A stretch of DNA of 64,000 nt, from NCBI RefSeq assembly GCF_035751725.1, contig NZ_CP142104.1:310001-374000 (forward strand). The letters run 5' to 3'. Position 1 is the stretch's first letter; each line of letters starts with the position of its first letter. Source of the stretch: Pseudomonas frederiksbergensis. Lineage in GTDB: Bacteria; Pseudomonadota; Gammaproteobacteria; Pseudomonadales; Pseudomonadaceae. The notes beneath the pieces were generated by a model. That model ran no database searches and was not told the origin of the DNA. It saw nothing but the letters and a program-made list of their open reading frames with translations. Made by a program: the position numbers and the translations under genes. Below, piece after piece: positions 38,387 to 47,737 of the stretch.

Positions 38387-38410
38387 CCCCCCGGTCTTCG
38401 GATCGGGGGG
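38387..38410 (+). terminator. Stem-loop after oprD, without T tract
   Basis: CCCCCCGGTC and GATCGGGGGG arms closed by a TTCG tetraloop lie 32 bases after the stop. No T run follows, so it may be an mRNA-stabilising end or a factor-dependent terminator. Confidence 0.5.
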
Positions 38411-38455
38411 CATGTTGATCCAAATCATCGAGAGTTTTTAGAGGGGTAAGGTAAC

Positions 38456-38848
38456 TCATAGTATTTCGTTTTTATAGGCTGAGGGCCCACATAGTAGTAA
38501 GTGTTTGGCTTCAAATTCTATGAGTGAGGTGGCATTGGAGGCTTGGATAGCATATCCATCTCGCTGCTGGGTTATCTGAAGGGTTAGTTTGTTTTCTGTT
38601 GGGATATTTACAATTTTTAGATTTTTGGGGGCGCTGCAGTTTAGGCCTATGCGGCACGTGTTGTACCCTGATTGCTTCCATTTCGGCGGTGGAACGTCGG
38701 GATATTCTGCAATGTCAAATTCCAAGATGATGGTAGGTGCGCTGTTATCTATGGCCAATGAAAATAATTCAATTTGTCCGATGGGTACGGCGTAAGAAAA
38801 GACTTTATTAAAGAAAATGCTGCCTTCGAGGTTGTTCCAGGAAATCAT
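38456..38848 (-). CDS. Imm50-like immunity protein
   Basis: A 130-residue soluble protein starting three bases after the Rhs toxin stop; AAGGAG within the last toxin codons serves as its ribosome-binding site. The layout (FDIAEYPDVPPPKWKQSGYNTCRIGLNC, then a beta-rich C-terminal half) resembles the Imm50 family of polymorphic-toxin immunity proteins. Position directly behind the toxin tip is the main support for its role. Its DNA is AT-rich compared with the Rhs body, as expected for a swapped toxin-immunity cassette. Confidence 0.7.
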   Translation of the reverse strand: MISWNNLEGSIFFNKVFSYAVPIGQIELFSLAIDNSAPTIILEFDIAEYPDVPPPKWKQSGYNTCRIGLNCSAPKNLKIVNIPTENKLTLQITQQRDGYAIQASNATSLIEFEAKHLLLCGPSAYKNEIL

Positions 38849-38851
38849 TCC

Positions 38852-41800
38852 TCACTCCTTAAAGTAATAGTGATCTTTTGCGTTGTGAACTTTTCCTGTT
38901 CTTCTATTTTCAATAGGGCGCAAATTAAAGTGAGCTTCCTGGTCGCCTCGATTTTGTGGTTGATGATACTGATGTCCGGCTGAGTGATCTTGGATTATTA
39001 TTTTAGAACCGTCGGGGCGAGTAAATTGATATTCTCGAGTCAAAATTGGTGTTCCTTCGGTGGTTAAAATTCTTTCACCGGATTTGTCCGTCATCCTTGC
39101 ATAGCTATATTGTTGTGTTTTTCCGGTGGTGGCGTCGTATACAGGGTCCGGTTGCTGGGACTTTGGTATGCCCGCGTCCGATTTTGCATGCCTAAATGCG
39201 CCGTGGCGAGAAGGTTGGGGTGGCGGAGGCTCGCTTTTTTGCTCGCGTTCAATGGGTTTATTTTTATTCCCCGGACAATCCACCAACCCCAACGGATCCA
39301 CCCACCCCGTCGGGTTCAGGGTGTACCGATACCCGTTGAGCCCGCCCTTGAGCTTGCTCGGATCCAGCGTCAGATACCGCCCCGTCTCCGGATTGTAGTA
39401 CCGGTGCCGGTTGTAGTGCAGGCCGCTTTCCCGGTCGTGGTATTGGCCTTGGAAGCGCAGCGGTTGTTCCAGGCGTTTGCCGTCGCCGTGGCGCAGTTCG
39501 GTGAGTTTGCCATAGCCGTTGTAGCGCGCGGCCCAGACGATTTCGCCCTGGTGGCTGGTCAGTTCCTGGGGCGTGCCGAGGTGGTCGTTGTGGTAGTGGA
39601 ACGGCGTGGCGTTGTCCGGGCCTTGGCCTTCGAGCAGGGCGAGGGGGCGGAAGGTGCCGGGTTCGTAGACGTAGCTTTGGTAGTAGCGATCGCTGCTTTC
39701 GGCGATGACTTGGTCGCCTTGCCAGATAAATTCCGTGGTCTGGTCCGCCACGGTCTTTTCGATGCGTCGGCCGAAGGCGTCGTAGCGGTAGGACGTTTCG
39801 CTGCCGTCCGGGCTGGTGATACCGATGAGGCGGTGTTGGCTGTCGTAGCGGTAGTGGGTGACGAGGCATTGGGCTTTGCCGCGGCGTTCGCGGATGAGGT
39901 TGCCGTAGGCGTCGTAGTCGTAGTGGCGGTCGCCCTCCATGAGCAGGCGATTGGCCTTGAGGGTGGTCGGGCCGGGACGGTCTCGCAGCAACAGGTTGCC
40001 GGCCGGGTCATGGGCAAAGCGTTCGGGGCCTTGGCTGTGGGCATAGTCGATGCGGACCAGGCGATCTTGCGCGTCGTACTGGTAGCTGCGGCGGTTTCGA
40101 TTGTCGGAAAGCGCGGCGAGGTTGCCGTTGGCGCTGTAGGAGTAATCGCGCCAGAACAGTTGGTGCTGCTGGGTTTGCCAGACGGTCTGGGCCTTGAGGC
40201 GGCCCTGTTCGTCGTAGCGGTAGTCGCTGAGCAGCAGGCCTTGCTGGCGTTGGGTTTCGCGGCCGCCCTTGAAACGATGCTCGGTCAGGCAGGTGCCGTT
40301 GAGGTCGATGGCGATCAGCGCGCCGCCGCGGGCGTGGCGGTAGTCGAGGGTGCTGCGGTCGGGCAGGCGGCAGTGGATCAAGCGACCAACGCTGTCGTAG
40401 CGATAACGCAGGGTGGCCCAGCCTTGGTGTTCGGCGACGAGGCGGTCCTGGGCGTCGTATTCGTAGGCCAGCGGCCAATGGCCGTCGTCGACGCTGACCA
40501 AACGGCCGAGGGCGTCGTAGCGGTAATCGACTGCTGTGCCGTCCGGCAGGGTCTTGCGCAGCAGGCGCCCGGCGCTGTCGCGCTGATAGGCAGTGATCAG
40601 TTGGCTGCCGTCGGCGCCGAACTCGGTCTTTTCCAGCAGGTGGCCGTTGAGGTCGTAGGCATAGCCGGTGCGCTGGCCGTCGAAGCCGGTTTCCTGTCGG
40701 ATCAGTCCGTTGGGCGTGTAGTCCAGATGATATTTTTCGCCGGATTCGTTCTCGATGTCCGTCAGCAACAGCCGCGCCGAGTCGTAGCGATATTTCAGCT
40801 CGCTGCCGTCGGGGTTGAGGCGGCGGCTGATCAGGTGCAGGTCGTCGGCGTATTCGTAGCGGGTGATACGCCCCAGTTCGTCCCGCTCGGCGATGACCTT
40901 GCCGTAGGCGTTGTAGCTCCAGGCGCGGGTCGCGCCGCTGGGCAAGGTGGTTTGCAGCAAGCGGCCCACGGCGTCCCATTGGTAGTGGGTGATGGCGCCG
41001 TATTCGTCCTGGCGGGTCAGCAAACGCCCCAGGGCATCGTAGGAAAAACACCGCTGGCTGCCATCGGGCAGGGTTTCTTCCACTAATTGACCAAGCGTGT
41101 TCCAGCTCAATGAATGAGCGCTACCGTCGGGGTGGCTGATGAGCCTCAGGCGCCCCTGGTCGCTGTAGTGGTAGTACGTGATGTTTCCGTCAGGATCGAC
41201 CTGTCGGGTTATGTCGCCTTGCCGATTGCGGCGGTATTTCCAACTGGCTTTGCCGCGATGGACGTCGCTTACGAACCCGTTCACATGCTCGTAAATCACC
41301 GCTTCTTCATCCGGCGCAATGACGGCTGTCAGCAAGCCGTCCTCGTCGTAGCGGTATTCGGTCACGGCGCCCAGCGGGTCTTGCTCGGCGATCAGCTGGC
41401 CCTTTTCGTTATAGGCCTTGCGATGTTGCGCGCCGTCCGGATCGGTCTTGCTGATGAGCCGGGCCTTGTCGTCGTGGGTATAGACCTCCTCACTGCCGTC
41501 GCCATGGGTAACGGTGACGCTGCCCTTGTCGTCCCAGGTATAACGGGCGTGCATTTGCGCGAAACTGGCCCAGTGACGAACGCAACGGACCTGTTTCCCC
41601 TCGTTTTCCCATTCCCAGAAAAAACTGGCGCCACCGGCTAGCTGTCGTTCGACGATGACGTGTTGCTCGTCGTACCGATAACGCTCCGTCTCGCCGCTGG
41701 CGTTGGTCGCCTCGACCAGACGATGCTGGGCGTCATAATGGTAGGTGACCAACGTCTGGACGGTCGTCCAGCACCGTTCCAGCGTGTTCTGCGCATTGAA

Positions 41801-43549
41801 CTGTTGGTAATCGACCGCGACGATGCGACTGCCGTTGTAGCGGAAGAGCAACCCTCTCCCGGCACCGTTGTCCAGGCGCTTGATCTGCCCAAGAACGTCG
41901 CGGGTGACGCGCAGCCGGTTGCCATAACTGTCGCTGATGGTCTCCAAGGTTGCGCCATCGTTGCGCAGATGAAAGTGATAGAACGAGGGCCGTTGGCCTG
42001 CTTGAGCCACGATCAGCTCGTTGGGAGCATTGCCCAGGTAAATAGCTGCACAGGACAGACTGTTGGTAATCGTTGGGCGCTGCTTGGTCGGGCGCGGGAA
42101 GCGGATGGATCGATTTTCGTGATCGGTCCAAACGACTTCTTCACCGGTGATGTCAAGCCGATGGGCGAGCGCGTGGCTCCAGCCGTAACCCAGGCCGCAG
42201 TCGATTTCCACTGCGCTGGTTCGATACAGGCGAGTCCACTCGAACGGCAACAGGCCGTCGAGTTGGCCATCGTCGAGCGTCAACAATTCTTCGCCGGTCA
42301 CCATCGAGACCGGGCATTTGTCGGTACAGGTATGGGCGACGGGCTCGGCGCTCTTGCCGGTCGGCGTGGTCGCCTGCGTTGAAGCATCGTCAACCGTCTT
42401 GCCCGCGACGAGCCTGGCGTTCCTCTTGCCGTCGATGCGCAGCTCGACCGCGCCTTTTTTCATGGGCGCCGCCGTGCCCCGCACCGCCACGGGAATGTAC
42501 TGGGCGACGTACCCCATGAAGCCATTGATGACGGCGAACACGGACTGTACGAAACCGGTCACTGCATCAAGGAGGATTTCCCCGTATTTTTTCACCCGTG
42601 CCGCGAGATAAATAACGCCGGTACCCTCGGCAACCACTGTAAGAACGATTGCCAGCACGATGTCGATCACGATTCCCATGACCGCGGCGGTGGTCATCCT
42701 TGCGGCATCGCCGGCCACCTGCATCGGCGGCAGACTTGCCAACCAGATCAGCGCACAGCGCATCATCAGGAAGAGCGCAGCCTCGTCGCTGGCCAGCAGC
42801 ATGGCCTTTTTCATGACCTCGGGTGTTTGTCTGGCGACTTCGATGAGCCGATCGGCCCCTTCGCCCAGCTCATCCATGAACTTCGCCGGATTTTTCAGCA
42901 TGTCCAGCACCAGGCTGATGCCGTCCCACACACCCTTGATGGCTTCCCATCCACCTTCGAGAATGCCACTGCCCACCGCTATGGCCATACCGGATAAGGA
43001 CAGGCTCGACCACTGCTGCCTGTACCCCGCCGGGCCTTCCCATTTATTGCGCAGGAATGTTTCCAGCTCGCCTGTCAGCCCGTCGTAGGTGCCGAACAAC
43101 GCATCGATCTGGTCGGGCGTGACTTTGCTGTGCACGCGTACCTGGTAATACTTGCCGGGTACACCGTCGGTCCAACTGGCCTTTCCTTGGGCGTCGAGCC
43201 TGACTTTGCTGATGGCCCCACTGTCCACGTCGACGATTTCAACGTCGATATTGCCGATCGGGATGTCATAGACCGACTCGAATTTGCTCTCGATCAGCAA
43301 AGGCCCCTTCAGCGGGCATCTGGTTACATTCGAGTTGAAGTCGCTATCACTCACTGCCACAGTTTTTTGACTGTCACCGACCTTGACGATGCGCTCCATA
43401 CCCATGAGAGACGGCAGATCACGAAGTCGGCTGAAGTCATCGGCCCGCTGCGCATACCAGGTTTGGGTCTGCTCTTGATAGCGCTTCAAACTGTCCTTGA
43501 ATGTCGCAAGCTCCTCATCGACGAAGGCAACATGATCCTTCGCTGACAT
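38852..43549 (-). CDS. Rhs polymorphic toxin with C-terminal HNH/EndoVII-like domain
   Basis: A very large protein (1565 residues). The N-terminal ~400 residues include helical, partly hydrophobic stretches (VMGIVIDIVLAIVLTVVAEGTGVIYLAA). Then come DUF6531 (CPVSMVTGEELLTLDDGQLDGLLPFEW), many YD repeats, and the Rhs core end RYLTLDPSKLKGGLNGYRY..DPLGLVDCPG. The last ~142 residues form the variable toxin: IIIQDHSAGHQYH..EAHFNLRPIEN..HNAKDHYY, a histidine-rich pattern of HNH/endonuclease VII-fold toxins. I prefer the ATG at 43549 (TGATG overlap with the adaptor gene, GGGAG eight bases upstream) over the ATG at 43555. No PAAR domain is seen. Confidence 0.9.
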   Translation of the reverse strand: MSAKDHVAFVDEELATFKDSLKRYQEQTQTWYAQRADDFSRLRDLPSLMGMERIVKVGDSQKTVAVSDSDFNSNVTRCPLKGPLLIESKFESVYDIPIGNIDVEIVDVDSGAISKVRLDAQGKASWTDGVPGKYYQVRVHSKVTPDQIDALFGTYDGLTGELETFLRNKWEGPAGYRQQWSSLSLSGMAIAVGSGILEGGWEAIKGVWDGISLVLDMLKNPAKFMDELGEGADRLIEVARQTPEVMKKAMLLASDEAALFLMMRCALIWLASLPPMQVAGDAARMTTAAVMGIVIDIVLAIVLTVVAEGTGVIYLAARVKKYGEILLDAVTGFVQSVFAVINGFMGYVAQYIPVAVRGTAAPMKKGAVELRIDGKRNARLVAGKTVDDASTQATTPTGKSAEPVAHTCTDKCPVSMVTGEELLTLDDGQLDGLLPFEWTRLYRTSAVEIDCGLGYGWSHALAHRLDITGEEVVWTDHENRSIRFPRPTKQRPTITNSLSCAAIYLGNAPNELIVAQAGQRPSFYHFHLRNDGATLETISDSYGNRLRVTRDVLGQIKRLDNGAGRGLLFRYNGSRIVAVDYQQFNAQNTLERCWTTVQTLVTYHYDAQHRLVEATNASGETERYRYDEQHVIVERQLAGGASFFWEWENEGKQVRCVRHWASFAQMHARYTWDDKGSVTVTHGDGSEEVYTHDDKARLISKTDPDGAQHRKAYNEKGQLIAEQDPLGAVTEYRYDEDGLLTAVIAPDEEAVIYEHVNGFVSDVHRGKASWKYRRNRQGDITRQVDPDGNITYYHYSDQGRLRLISHPDGSAHSLSWNTLGQLVEETLPDGSQRCFSYDALGRLLTRQDEYGAITHYQWDAVGRLLQTTLPSGATRAWSYNAYGKVIAERDELGRITRYEYADDLHLISRRLNPDGSELKYRYDSARLLLTDIENESGEKYHLDYTPNGLIRQETGFDGQRTGYAYDLNGHLLEKTEFGADGSQLITAYQRDSAGRLLRKTLPDGTAVDYRYDALGRLVSVDDGHWPLAYEYDAQDRLVAEHQGWATLRYRYDSVGRLIHCRLPDRSTLDYRHARGGALIAIDLNGTCLTEHRFKGGRETQRQQGLLLSDYRYDEQGRLKAQTVWQTQQHQLFWRDYSYSANGNLAALSDNRNRRSYQYDAQDRLVRIDYAHSQGPERFAHDPAGNLLLRDRPGPTTLKANRLLMEGDRHYDYDAYGNLIRERRGKAQCLVTHYRYDSQHRLIGITSPDGSETSYRYDAFGRRIEKTVADQTTEFIWQGDQVIAESSDRYYQSYVYEPGTFRPLALLEGQGPDNATPFHYHNDHLGTPQELTSHQGEIVWAARYNGYGKLTELRHGDGKRLEQPLRFQGQYHDRESGLHYNRHRYYNPETGRYLTLDPSKLKGGLNGYRYTLNPTGWVDPLGLVDCPGNKNKPIEREQKSEPPPPQPSRHGAFRHAKSDAGIPKSQQPDPVYDATTGKTQQYSYARMTDKSGERILTTEGTPILTREYQFTRPDGSKIIIQDHSAGHQYHQPQNRGDQEAHFNLRPIENRRTGKVHNAKDHYYFKE

Positions 43550-44295
43550 CAACATTGCTCCCGAGCCAGCTCGTTCAGCAGGATTTCATGAACTTTTTCC
43601 TGATTCGTTGCATGGCGTACGCAGCGGCTGACTTTCAACTTCAGATTGCTTTCGGGCCAAGCGGTAAAAAGATCCAAGTGCTCTTCTTCAAGCCACTGCA
43701 TCAGATTTTCCACCCGTGCCGAAGGGTTCTGCTCCGACAGCGCATCGAGCAGATGCTTCGGCATTTCCCACCACGGCCAATCCTTCACCGCCGGCACCTT
43801 CGTCGGACCGATATCCAAGGACTTTCCGTTGATCAAATAACGCTCGAACACCGGCAACATATCCCCGGCGGCATCACCGAGGCCTTCAAGGATCGAATGA
43901 AAGAATCGCCCATCCCAAAACCGAAAAAAGACTTCGCGACCGTCCGGCATCTTCACTTGCGTCAGGCTGCGCAGGTGCGCCAACACCTCTTCTTGATCAC
44001 ACCGCGAAACGGCGAGCCAGCCCCAGTCGAGGCTGTCGGTTTCGGCAATCCAGGACAGGAATGCCGAGCCGGGGTCGAGCTTGGTCACGTAGGGCATGAC
44101 CGGTTGCCAAGCGGCGTAGGGCGTTTCGCTCCAGATGGGTAGCAACGGATGGACTGGAACCGAGGTGCGGAGGGCTTGCAGTGCATCGGCCTCGCTCGCG
44201 GCACTGATGATCAGGTACAGATGCGCGTTTTCCCGTATCGGCTGTTGCGCCAGCCATGTCCTGGGGTCGAGGGGCGTAAACGTGGGTGCCGCCAT
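43549..44295 (-). CDS. DUF4123 adaptor protein
   Basis: A 248-residue DUF4123 protein. In type VI secretion these adaptors (Tap/TEC) load an effector onto VgrG. The N-terminal DUF4123 core is seen in AHLYLIISAASEADALQALR and LDPGSAFLSWIAETDSLDWGWLAVS. I chose the ATG at 44295 with AAGGAG seven bases upstream; the frame is open further. The stop overlaps the Rhs start (TGATG), tying the adaptor to its effector. No vgrG is next to it, so this is an orphan effector module that must use a VgrG encoded elsewhere. Confidence 0.85.
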   Translation of the reverse strand: MAAPTFTPLDPRTWLAQQPIRENAHLYLIISAASEADALQALRTSVPVHPLLPIWSETPYAAWQPVMPYVTKLDPGSAFLSWIAETDSLDWGWLAVSRCDQEEVLAHLRSLTQVKMPDGREVFFRFWDGRFFHSILEGLGDAAGDMLPVFERYLINGKSLDIGPTKVPAVKDWPWWEMPKHLLDALSEQNPSARVENLMQWLEEEHLDLFTAWPESNLKLKVSRCVRHATNQEKVHEILLNELAREQC

Positions 44296-44570
44296 GGGGC
44301 TCTCCTTGCCGAAAGATGTGCATTCGGGGATCTGCCCCGATGAGGGCCGCACATCTATCAAGGAATGAGCCAGGTTTAGTGAAGGCCCATGAGCCGGCGT
44401 GTTGAAGCGGGGAGGCGGGTGTCTGAAAGCGGATGATGCGGTAGGGTTGGATAAAAAGTGCTCAACAAATTGCGCGCTGCTGCGCCGTTTCTTGCGCGTT
44501 GGAAAAGCAGAATTCGTAGCCACCCGTTGTAAAAATGACGTCGCAAATACGTCTTTCCGTGCAAAAAAAT

Positions 44571-44667
44571 CGGACTAATGAAACGTTTTGCACCGTTTCA
44601 AACGCCACTTGAAATGCTTCAAATACTTTTTCATGGACGCAAATCCTGCACCTAATAGATTAGTCCG
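44571..44667 (+). promoter_or_regulatory. Nested inverted repeats upstream of the dioxygenase gene
   Basis: The 398-base gap 44296-44693 has no gene. Inside it, CGGACTAAT (44571) and ATTAGTCCG (44659) form a wide inverted repeat. It encloses TGAAACG / CGTTTCA arms (44579-44600) and TTGAA / TTCAA arms (about 44609-44622). The layout suggests operators for one or more regulators of the 2OG-Fe gene or of the divergent T6SS adaptor gene. Confidence 0.4.
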
Positions 44668-44693
44668 CTCAATGCAGCGGAGACCTATGAAAA

Positions 44694-45440
44694 ATGATCG
44701 TTCTGAACAGGGAAGTGGGCGAAGCGCTAAGACGTGACAAATACGTCAACGTCCGCGGTGGAGACTTCAATCTCTACGGTCATTTCGGCGATTTTGTCCG
44801 GCTGACCAAAAGCTGGGAAAACATGGAGCCCGACAGTTATTACGGCCAGGCCGAGTCAGGCATGCGTTTTCGCCGCTACAGCGACTTCGAATACAACCCC
44901 ACGACTCGCGAGCTCAAGCAGCTCGAACACCGGGCCTATGTCCAGTCCAAGGCCAACAACAGTTACGTCGGCGGATTGGAGCGGCACTTCCAGGATTTCT
45001 CCAACGAAGTGATCAATTCCCCGGTGATGCGCAGCCTGATCGACACAGACTTCGAGGTGTACAAGAACGTCTTGCCGCAGGAACTGCATGATGAAGTCTG
45101 GCAATGCCAGATCCATCAGATCCGCATCGAGATCAAGCCGGGCAAGCAGCTGGAAATCACCCCGGAAGGCATCCATTGCGACGGCTATCCGTTCAGCGGC
45201 GTCCATTTCTGGGGCCGCAATAATGTTTGCGGCGCAGAAAGTCGTCTCTATAGCGCCCAGGAAGAGCAACTGGCGGCAACCACCTACGAGGATATCCTCG
45301 ATACGACATTCTTCCTCGATCGTGACATGCGCCACTATGTGACCCCAGCGCGCAACGTCCACAGCCACGAGATGGCGTTCAGGCAGATCCTGGCGATCTC
45401 CTTCTCGCGGCCCGGGACCGCTTTTGACATTGTTCGCTGA
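44694..45440 (+). CDS. 2OG-Fe(II) dioxygenase family protein
   Basis: A 248-residue protein of the 2OG-Fe dioxygenase group that includes bacterial L-isoleucine 4-hydroxylase and BsmA. The metal facial triad is visible as H161, D163 (EGIHCDGYPFSGVHFW) and a histidine at 223 or 225 (ARNVHSHEM). It probably hydroxylates a free amino acid. It overlaps or abuts a GNAT gene followed by azlC and azlD, so a small operon for modification and export of a branched-chain-type amino acid is a reasonable inference. No strong ribosome-binding site is seen. Confidence 0.85.
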   Translation: MIVLNREVGEALRRDKYVNVRGGDFNLYGHFGDFVRLTKSWENMEPDSYYGQAESGMRFRRYSDFEYNPTTRELKQLEHRAYVQSKANNSYVGGLERHFQDFSNEVINSPVMRSLIDTDFEVYKNVLPQELHDEVWQCQIHQIRIEIKPGKQLEITPEGIHCDGYPFSGVHFWGRNNVCGAESRLYSAQEEQLAATTYEDILDTTFFLDRDMRHYVTPARNVHSHEMAFRQILAISFSRPGTAFDIVR

Positions 45441-45453
45441 ACAGCTCGAACCC

Positions 45454-45891
45454 ATGGACGATCCGGTGCAACAAGTCCTGTTGCGCCGAGCCATGGTCAG
45501 GGATGCCGAGCGGCTGGAGCAGTTTTTCCGCGGTTTTACCGAGGTCTCGTTCTGCGAGTGGCAGGATGCGCGATTCTTGCGCGGCGTGTTGTTGCAGGAA
45601 ACCACCACGGCCTACATGGCTTTCGATGCCATGGGGGAAGTCGTCGGCGCGGTCATTGGCGGCATGCTGGGCACTCGAGGGACGATCAATCACCTGGCCG
45701 TCAGCCCGAGGCATCGCACCCAAGGCCTGGGTCAGCGCTTGGTCGAAGCGGCATCGGCGGACATGAAACGCGTGGGCGTACTGCGTATGTTCTTGTTCGT
45801 CGACGATAGCAATCTGGCTGGCAAGCGTTTCTGGGCTGCCCAGGGGTTCTGCGAGCCCCGAGGTGAAATCACTTTCGAGAGGGATCTATGA
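45454..45891 (+). CDS. GNAT-family N-acetyltransferase
   Basis: A 145-residue acetyltransferase. The acetyl-CoA-binding motif is seen in INHLAVSPRHRTQGLGQRLVEAAS, and LFVDDSNLAGKRFWAAQGF near the end is typical. I take the ATG at 45454; a TTG at 45424 that overlaps the previous gene is possible. It overlaps azlC by four bases (ATGA). Substrate may be the hydroxylated amino acid made by the preceding dioxygenase. Confidence 0.85.
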   Translation: MDDPVQQVLLRRAMVRDAERLEQFFRGFTEVSFCEWQDARFLRGVLLQETTTAYMAFDAMGEVVGAVIGGMLGTRGTINHLAVSPRHRTQGLGQRLVEAASADMKRVGVLRMFLFVDDSNLAGKRFWAAQGFCEPRGEITFERDL

Positions 45892-46601
45892 ACAAGACTT
45901 CCAGCCAGCCGCTGGCGGTCGAACCACAAGCCTCGCGAACCTTTGCTGAAGCCAGTCCGGTAGTAGCGGGTTATTTCACGGTTTCGTTTGTGTTCGGTCT
46001 GATGGCGGTGAATGCCGGGCTGCCCTTGTGGCTACCGGTTGCGATGTGCCTGTTCGTCTACGCAGGTGCCTCGCAATTTGCCGCGCTGGCACTGATTTCC
46101 AGCGGTGCGTCATTGACCACGATCGTGCTCACCACGTTCCTGATCAATGCGCGCCACATGCTCATGTCCGTCTATATGGCCAAGGCATTGCGGGCGTTGG
46201 GACTCAGTCGTTTCGAGCGTTGGTGCTACGCGGCGGGGCTCACCGACGAGTCGTTTGCCTTTCACAGCGTCAAGCTGGGCAGCGGGGCGCCGGTCAGCCT
46301 GCGCTACCTGATTGGCTTCAACCTGTTTTGCCATGCGTCGTGGGTACTTGGCGGCTTGTTGGGGGCCGTCTGCGCGCAGTACGCAGCGCACCTGATCAAG
46401 TATCAACTTGATTACGCCCTGACGGCCATGATGCTCTACGTGCTGGTTTCACTGTGCAATACGCGCAATAAACTGATCGCGGCCTTGGCCGCGGTCGCCT
46501 GCATGGGCGTGCTCAGCCTGTTGGTCAGTTCGCCATTCAATGTGTTCATCGCCACGTTCGTTGGCTGCGGGGTAGGCGTATGCCTGACCAAACGTTCCTG
46601 A
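45888..46601 (+). CDS. azlC: AzlC-family amino-acid exporter subunit
   Basis: A 237-residue inner-membrane protein with several hydrophobic helices (GYFTVSFVFGLMAVNAGLPLWLPVAMCLFVYAGASQFAALALI). It matches AzlC, the large subunit of branched-chain amino-acid exporters such as YgaZH. The start overlaps the GNAT stop, and the end overlaps azlD by 22 bases, so all three are translationally linked. Confidence 0.92.
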   Translation: MNKTSSQPLAVEPQASRTFAEASPVVAGYFTVSFVFGLMAVNAGLPLWLPVAMCLFVYAGASQFAALALISSGASLTTIVLTTFLINARHMLMSVYMAKALRALGLSRFERWCYAAGLTDESFAFHSVKLGSGAPVSLRYLIGFNLFCHASWVLGGLLGAVCAQYAAHLIKYQLDYALTAMMLYVLVSLCNTRNKLIAALAAVACMGVLSLLVSSPFNVFIATFVGCGVGVCLTKRS

Positions 46602-46897
46602 TCCTCGTCGTTGTGTTGATGATGGCCGTGACCTTTCTGCCTCGGGCCTTGCCGCTGCAGGTGAATACGGAAAACTGGCCTCCCTTCGTCGCCCGCGCGC
46701 TGGAATACTTGCCGGTAGCGATTGTCGCCGCCATCAGCCTGACGCCGTTGTTGATCAAGGACCAACAGATACAGATCGACCGCCCAGAGTTCTACGCGGC
46801 GATTCCGACACTGCTATGTGCGTATTTCAGCCGCAACCTGTTTCTCAGTGTGGCGGTGGGCACGGCGTCGTATATCGCGCTCGGTTCGTTCCTGTAG
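46580..46897 (+). CDS. azlD: AzlD-family small membrane subunit
   Basis: A 105-residue protein with four hydrophobic helices (FLILVVVLMMAVTFLPRALPLQV; ALEYLPVAIVAAISLTPLLI). It is the partner of AzlC. Its last 84 bases overlap the 3' end of the convergent LysR gene. Confidence 0.9.
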   Translation: MPDQTFLILVVVLMMAVTFLPRALPLQVNTENWPPFVARALEYLPVAIVAAISLTPLLIKDQQIQIDRPEFYAAIPTLLCAYFSRNLFLSVAVGTASYIALGSFL

Positions 46898-47737
46898 CGT
46901 CATATCCACCACATCGTGCAGCGCCTGGTCGCTGAGCTCGGGATTGTTCACCGCCAGGCGAACTTCCAGGAAATCCTCGAAATCCGGAAAGATCGCCAGG
47001 CCGTTTCGCATCGCCGCGTCCCTGGACACCAGTCCCAGGCCGTCGAGCTGGGTGATCAGCGACAAGGTCAGCGTTTCGCTGCAGGAGTACACCATTCGCT
47101 GGCTGGGTCCGTATTCGCCGAGACCCGCGTCGAGAAAACGCAGGAAGCTGTGGGAATAGGGGCATTCGTCAGCAGGGCGGACCTGGAACTTGTCGACGAG
47201 CAAGCCAAGGGAGTCATCCTGGTTACCGCAATGGGCACCGACTACCTGCACTTGCACGTCCGGCATCGGGATACTGGTGAAGCCGCTTTGTTGCCCGATG
47301 AGGATCGCCAGGTCGAAATGCTCGTTCTTGAGCTTGCTCAGGTTCTCCATCGACTCTGCGTAACTGAACTCAAGCTGGTACTGAGGGAACACCGCGATCA
47401 GGCGATCGATCATGCGTCGATTGAAATCTGTCGGCAGCGTCGTGTTGAGCGCCACTTTAAGGCTTCGTTGCCTGGGTGCCTTGAGCGCCGCGACCTTTTC
47501 TTCCAGTTGCCGAGTGGCCACCAGGACTTGGTCCATGAAAGGCGTCAATTCAGAGCCTTGGCTCGTCAACGTCAGGCCCTTGTTCGAGCGCCGAAACAAC
47601 CGAAACCCGAACTGTTCCTCAACCTTGTTCAATTGCGCTGCCAGCGCCTGCACCGTAAGGCACGACTGTTCCGCCGCGGCCGACAACGAGCCGGTCTGCA
47701 TGATGCGCATGAGATTACGTAAGGTTCTGCTATCCAT
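46814..47737 (-). CDS. LysR-family transcriptional regulator
   Basis: A 307-residue regulator with an N-terminal helix-turn-helix (TGSLSAAAEQSCLTVQALAAQLNKVEEQFGFRLFRRSNKG) and an effector domain. The helix sequence departs from the usual TQPALS pattern. The last 28 codons overlap azlD on the opposite strand, giving a basic tail (RDIRRRAHRHTEKQ). Convergent overlap with the azlCD operon suggests mutual interference in expression. It may regulate that operon, but no binding site is proven. Confidence 0.85.
   Translation of the reverse strand: MDSRTLRNLMRIMQTGSLSAAAEQSCLTVQALAAQLNKVEEQFGFRLFRRSNKGLTLTSQGSELTPFMDQVLVATRQLEEKVAALKAPRQRSLKVALNTTLPTDFNRRMIDRLIAVFPQYQLEFSYAESMENLSKLKNEHFDLAILIGQQSGFTSIPMPDVQVQVVGAHCGNQDDSLGLLVDKFQVRPADECPYSHSFLRFLDAGLGEYGPSQRMVYSCSETLTLSLITQLDGLGLVSRDAAMRNGLAIFPDFEDFLEVRLAVNNPELSDQALHDVVDMTLQERTERDIRRRAHRHTEKQVAAEIRT

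Noticed and set aside
39110..41086. Long plus-strand frame (658 codons) opposite the Rhs repeats
   Set aside because: Antisense of repeated YD motifs gives long valine/alanine-rich frames; not a gene.
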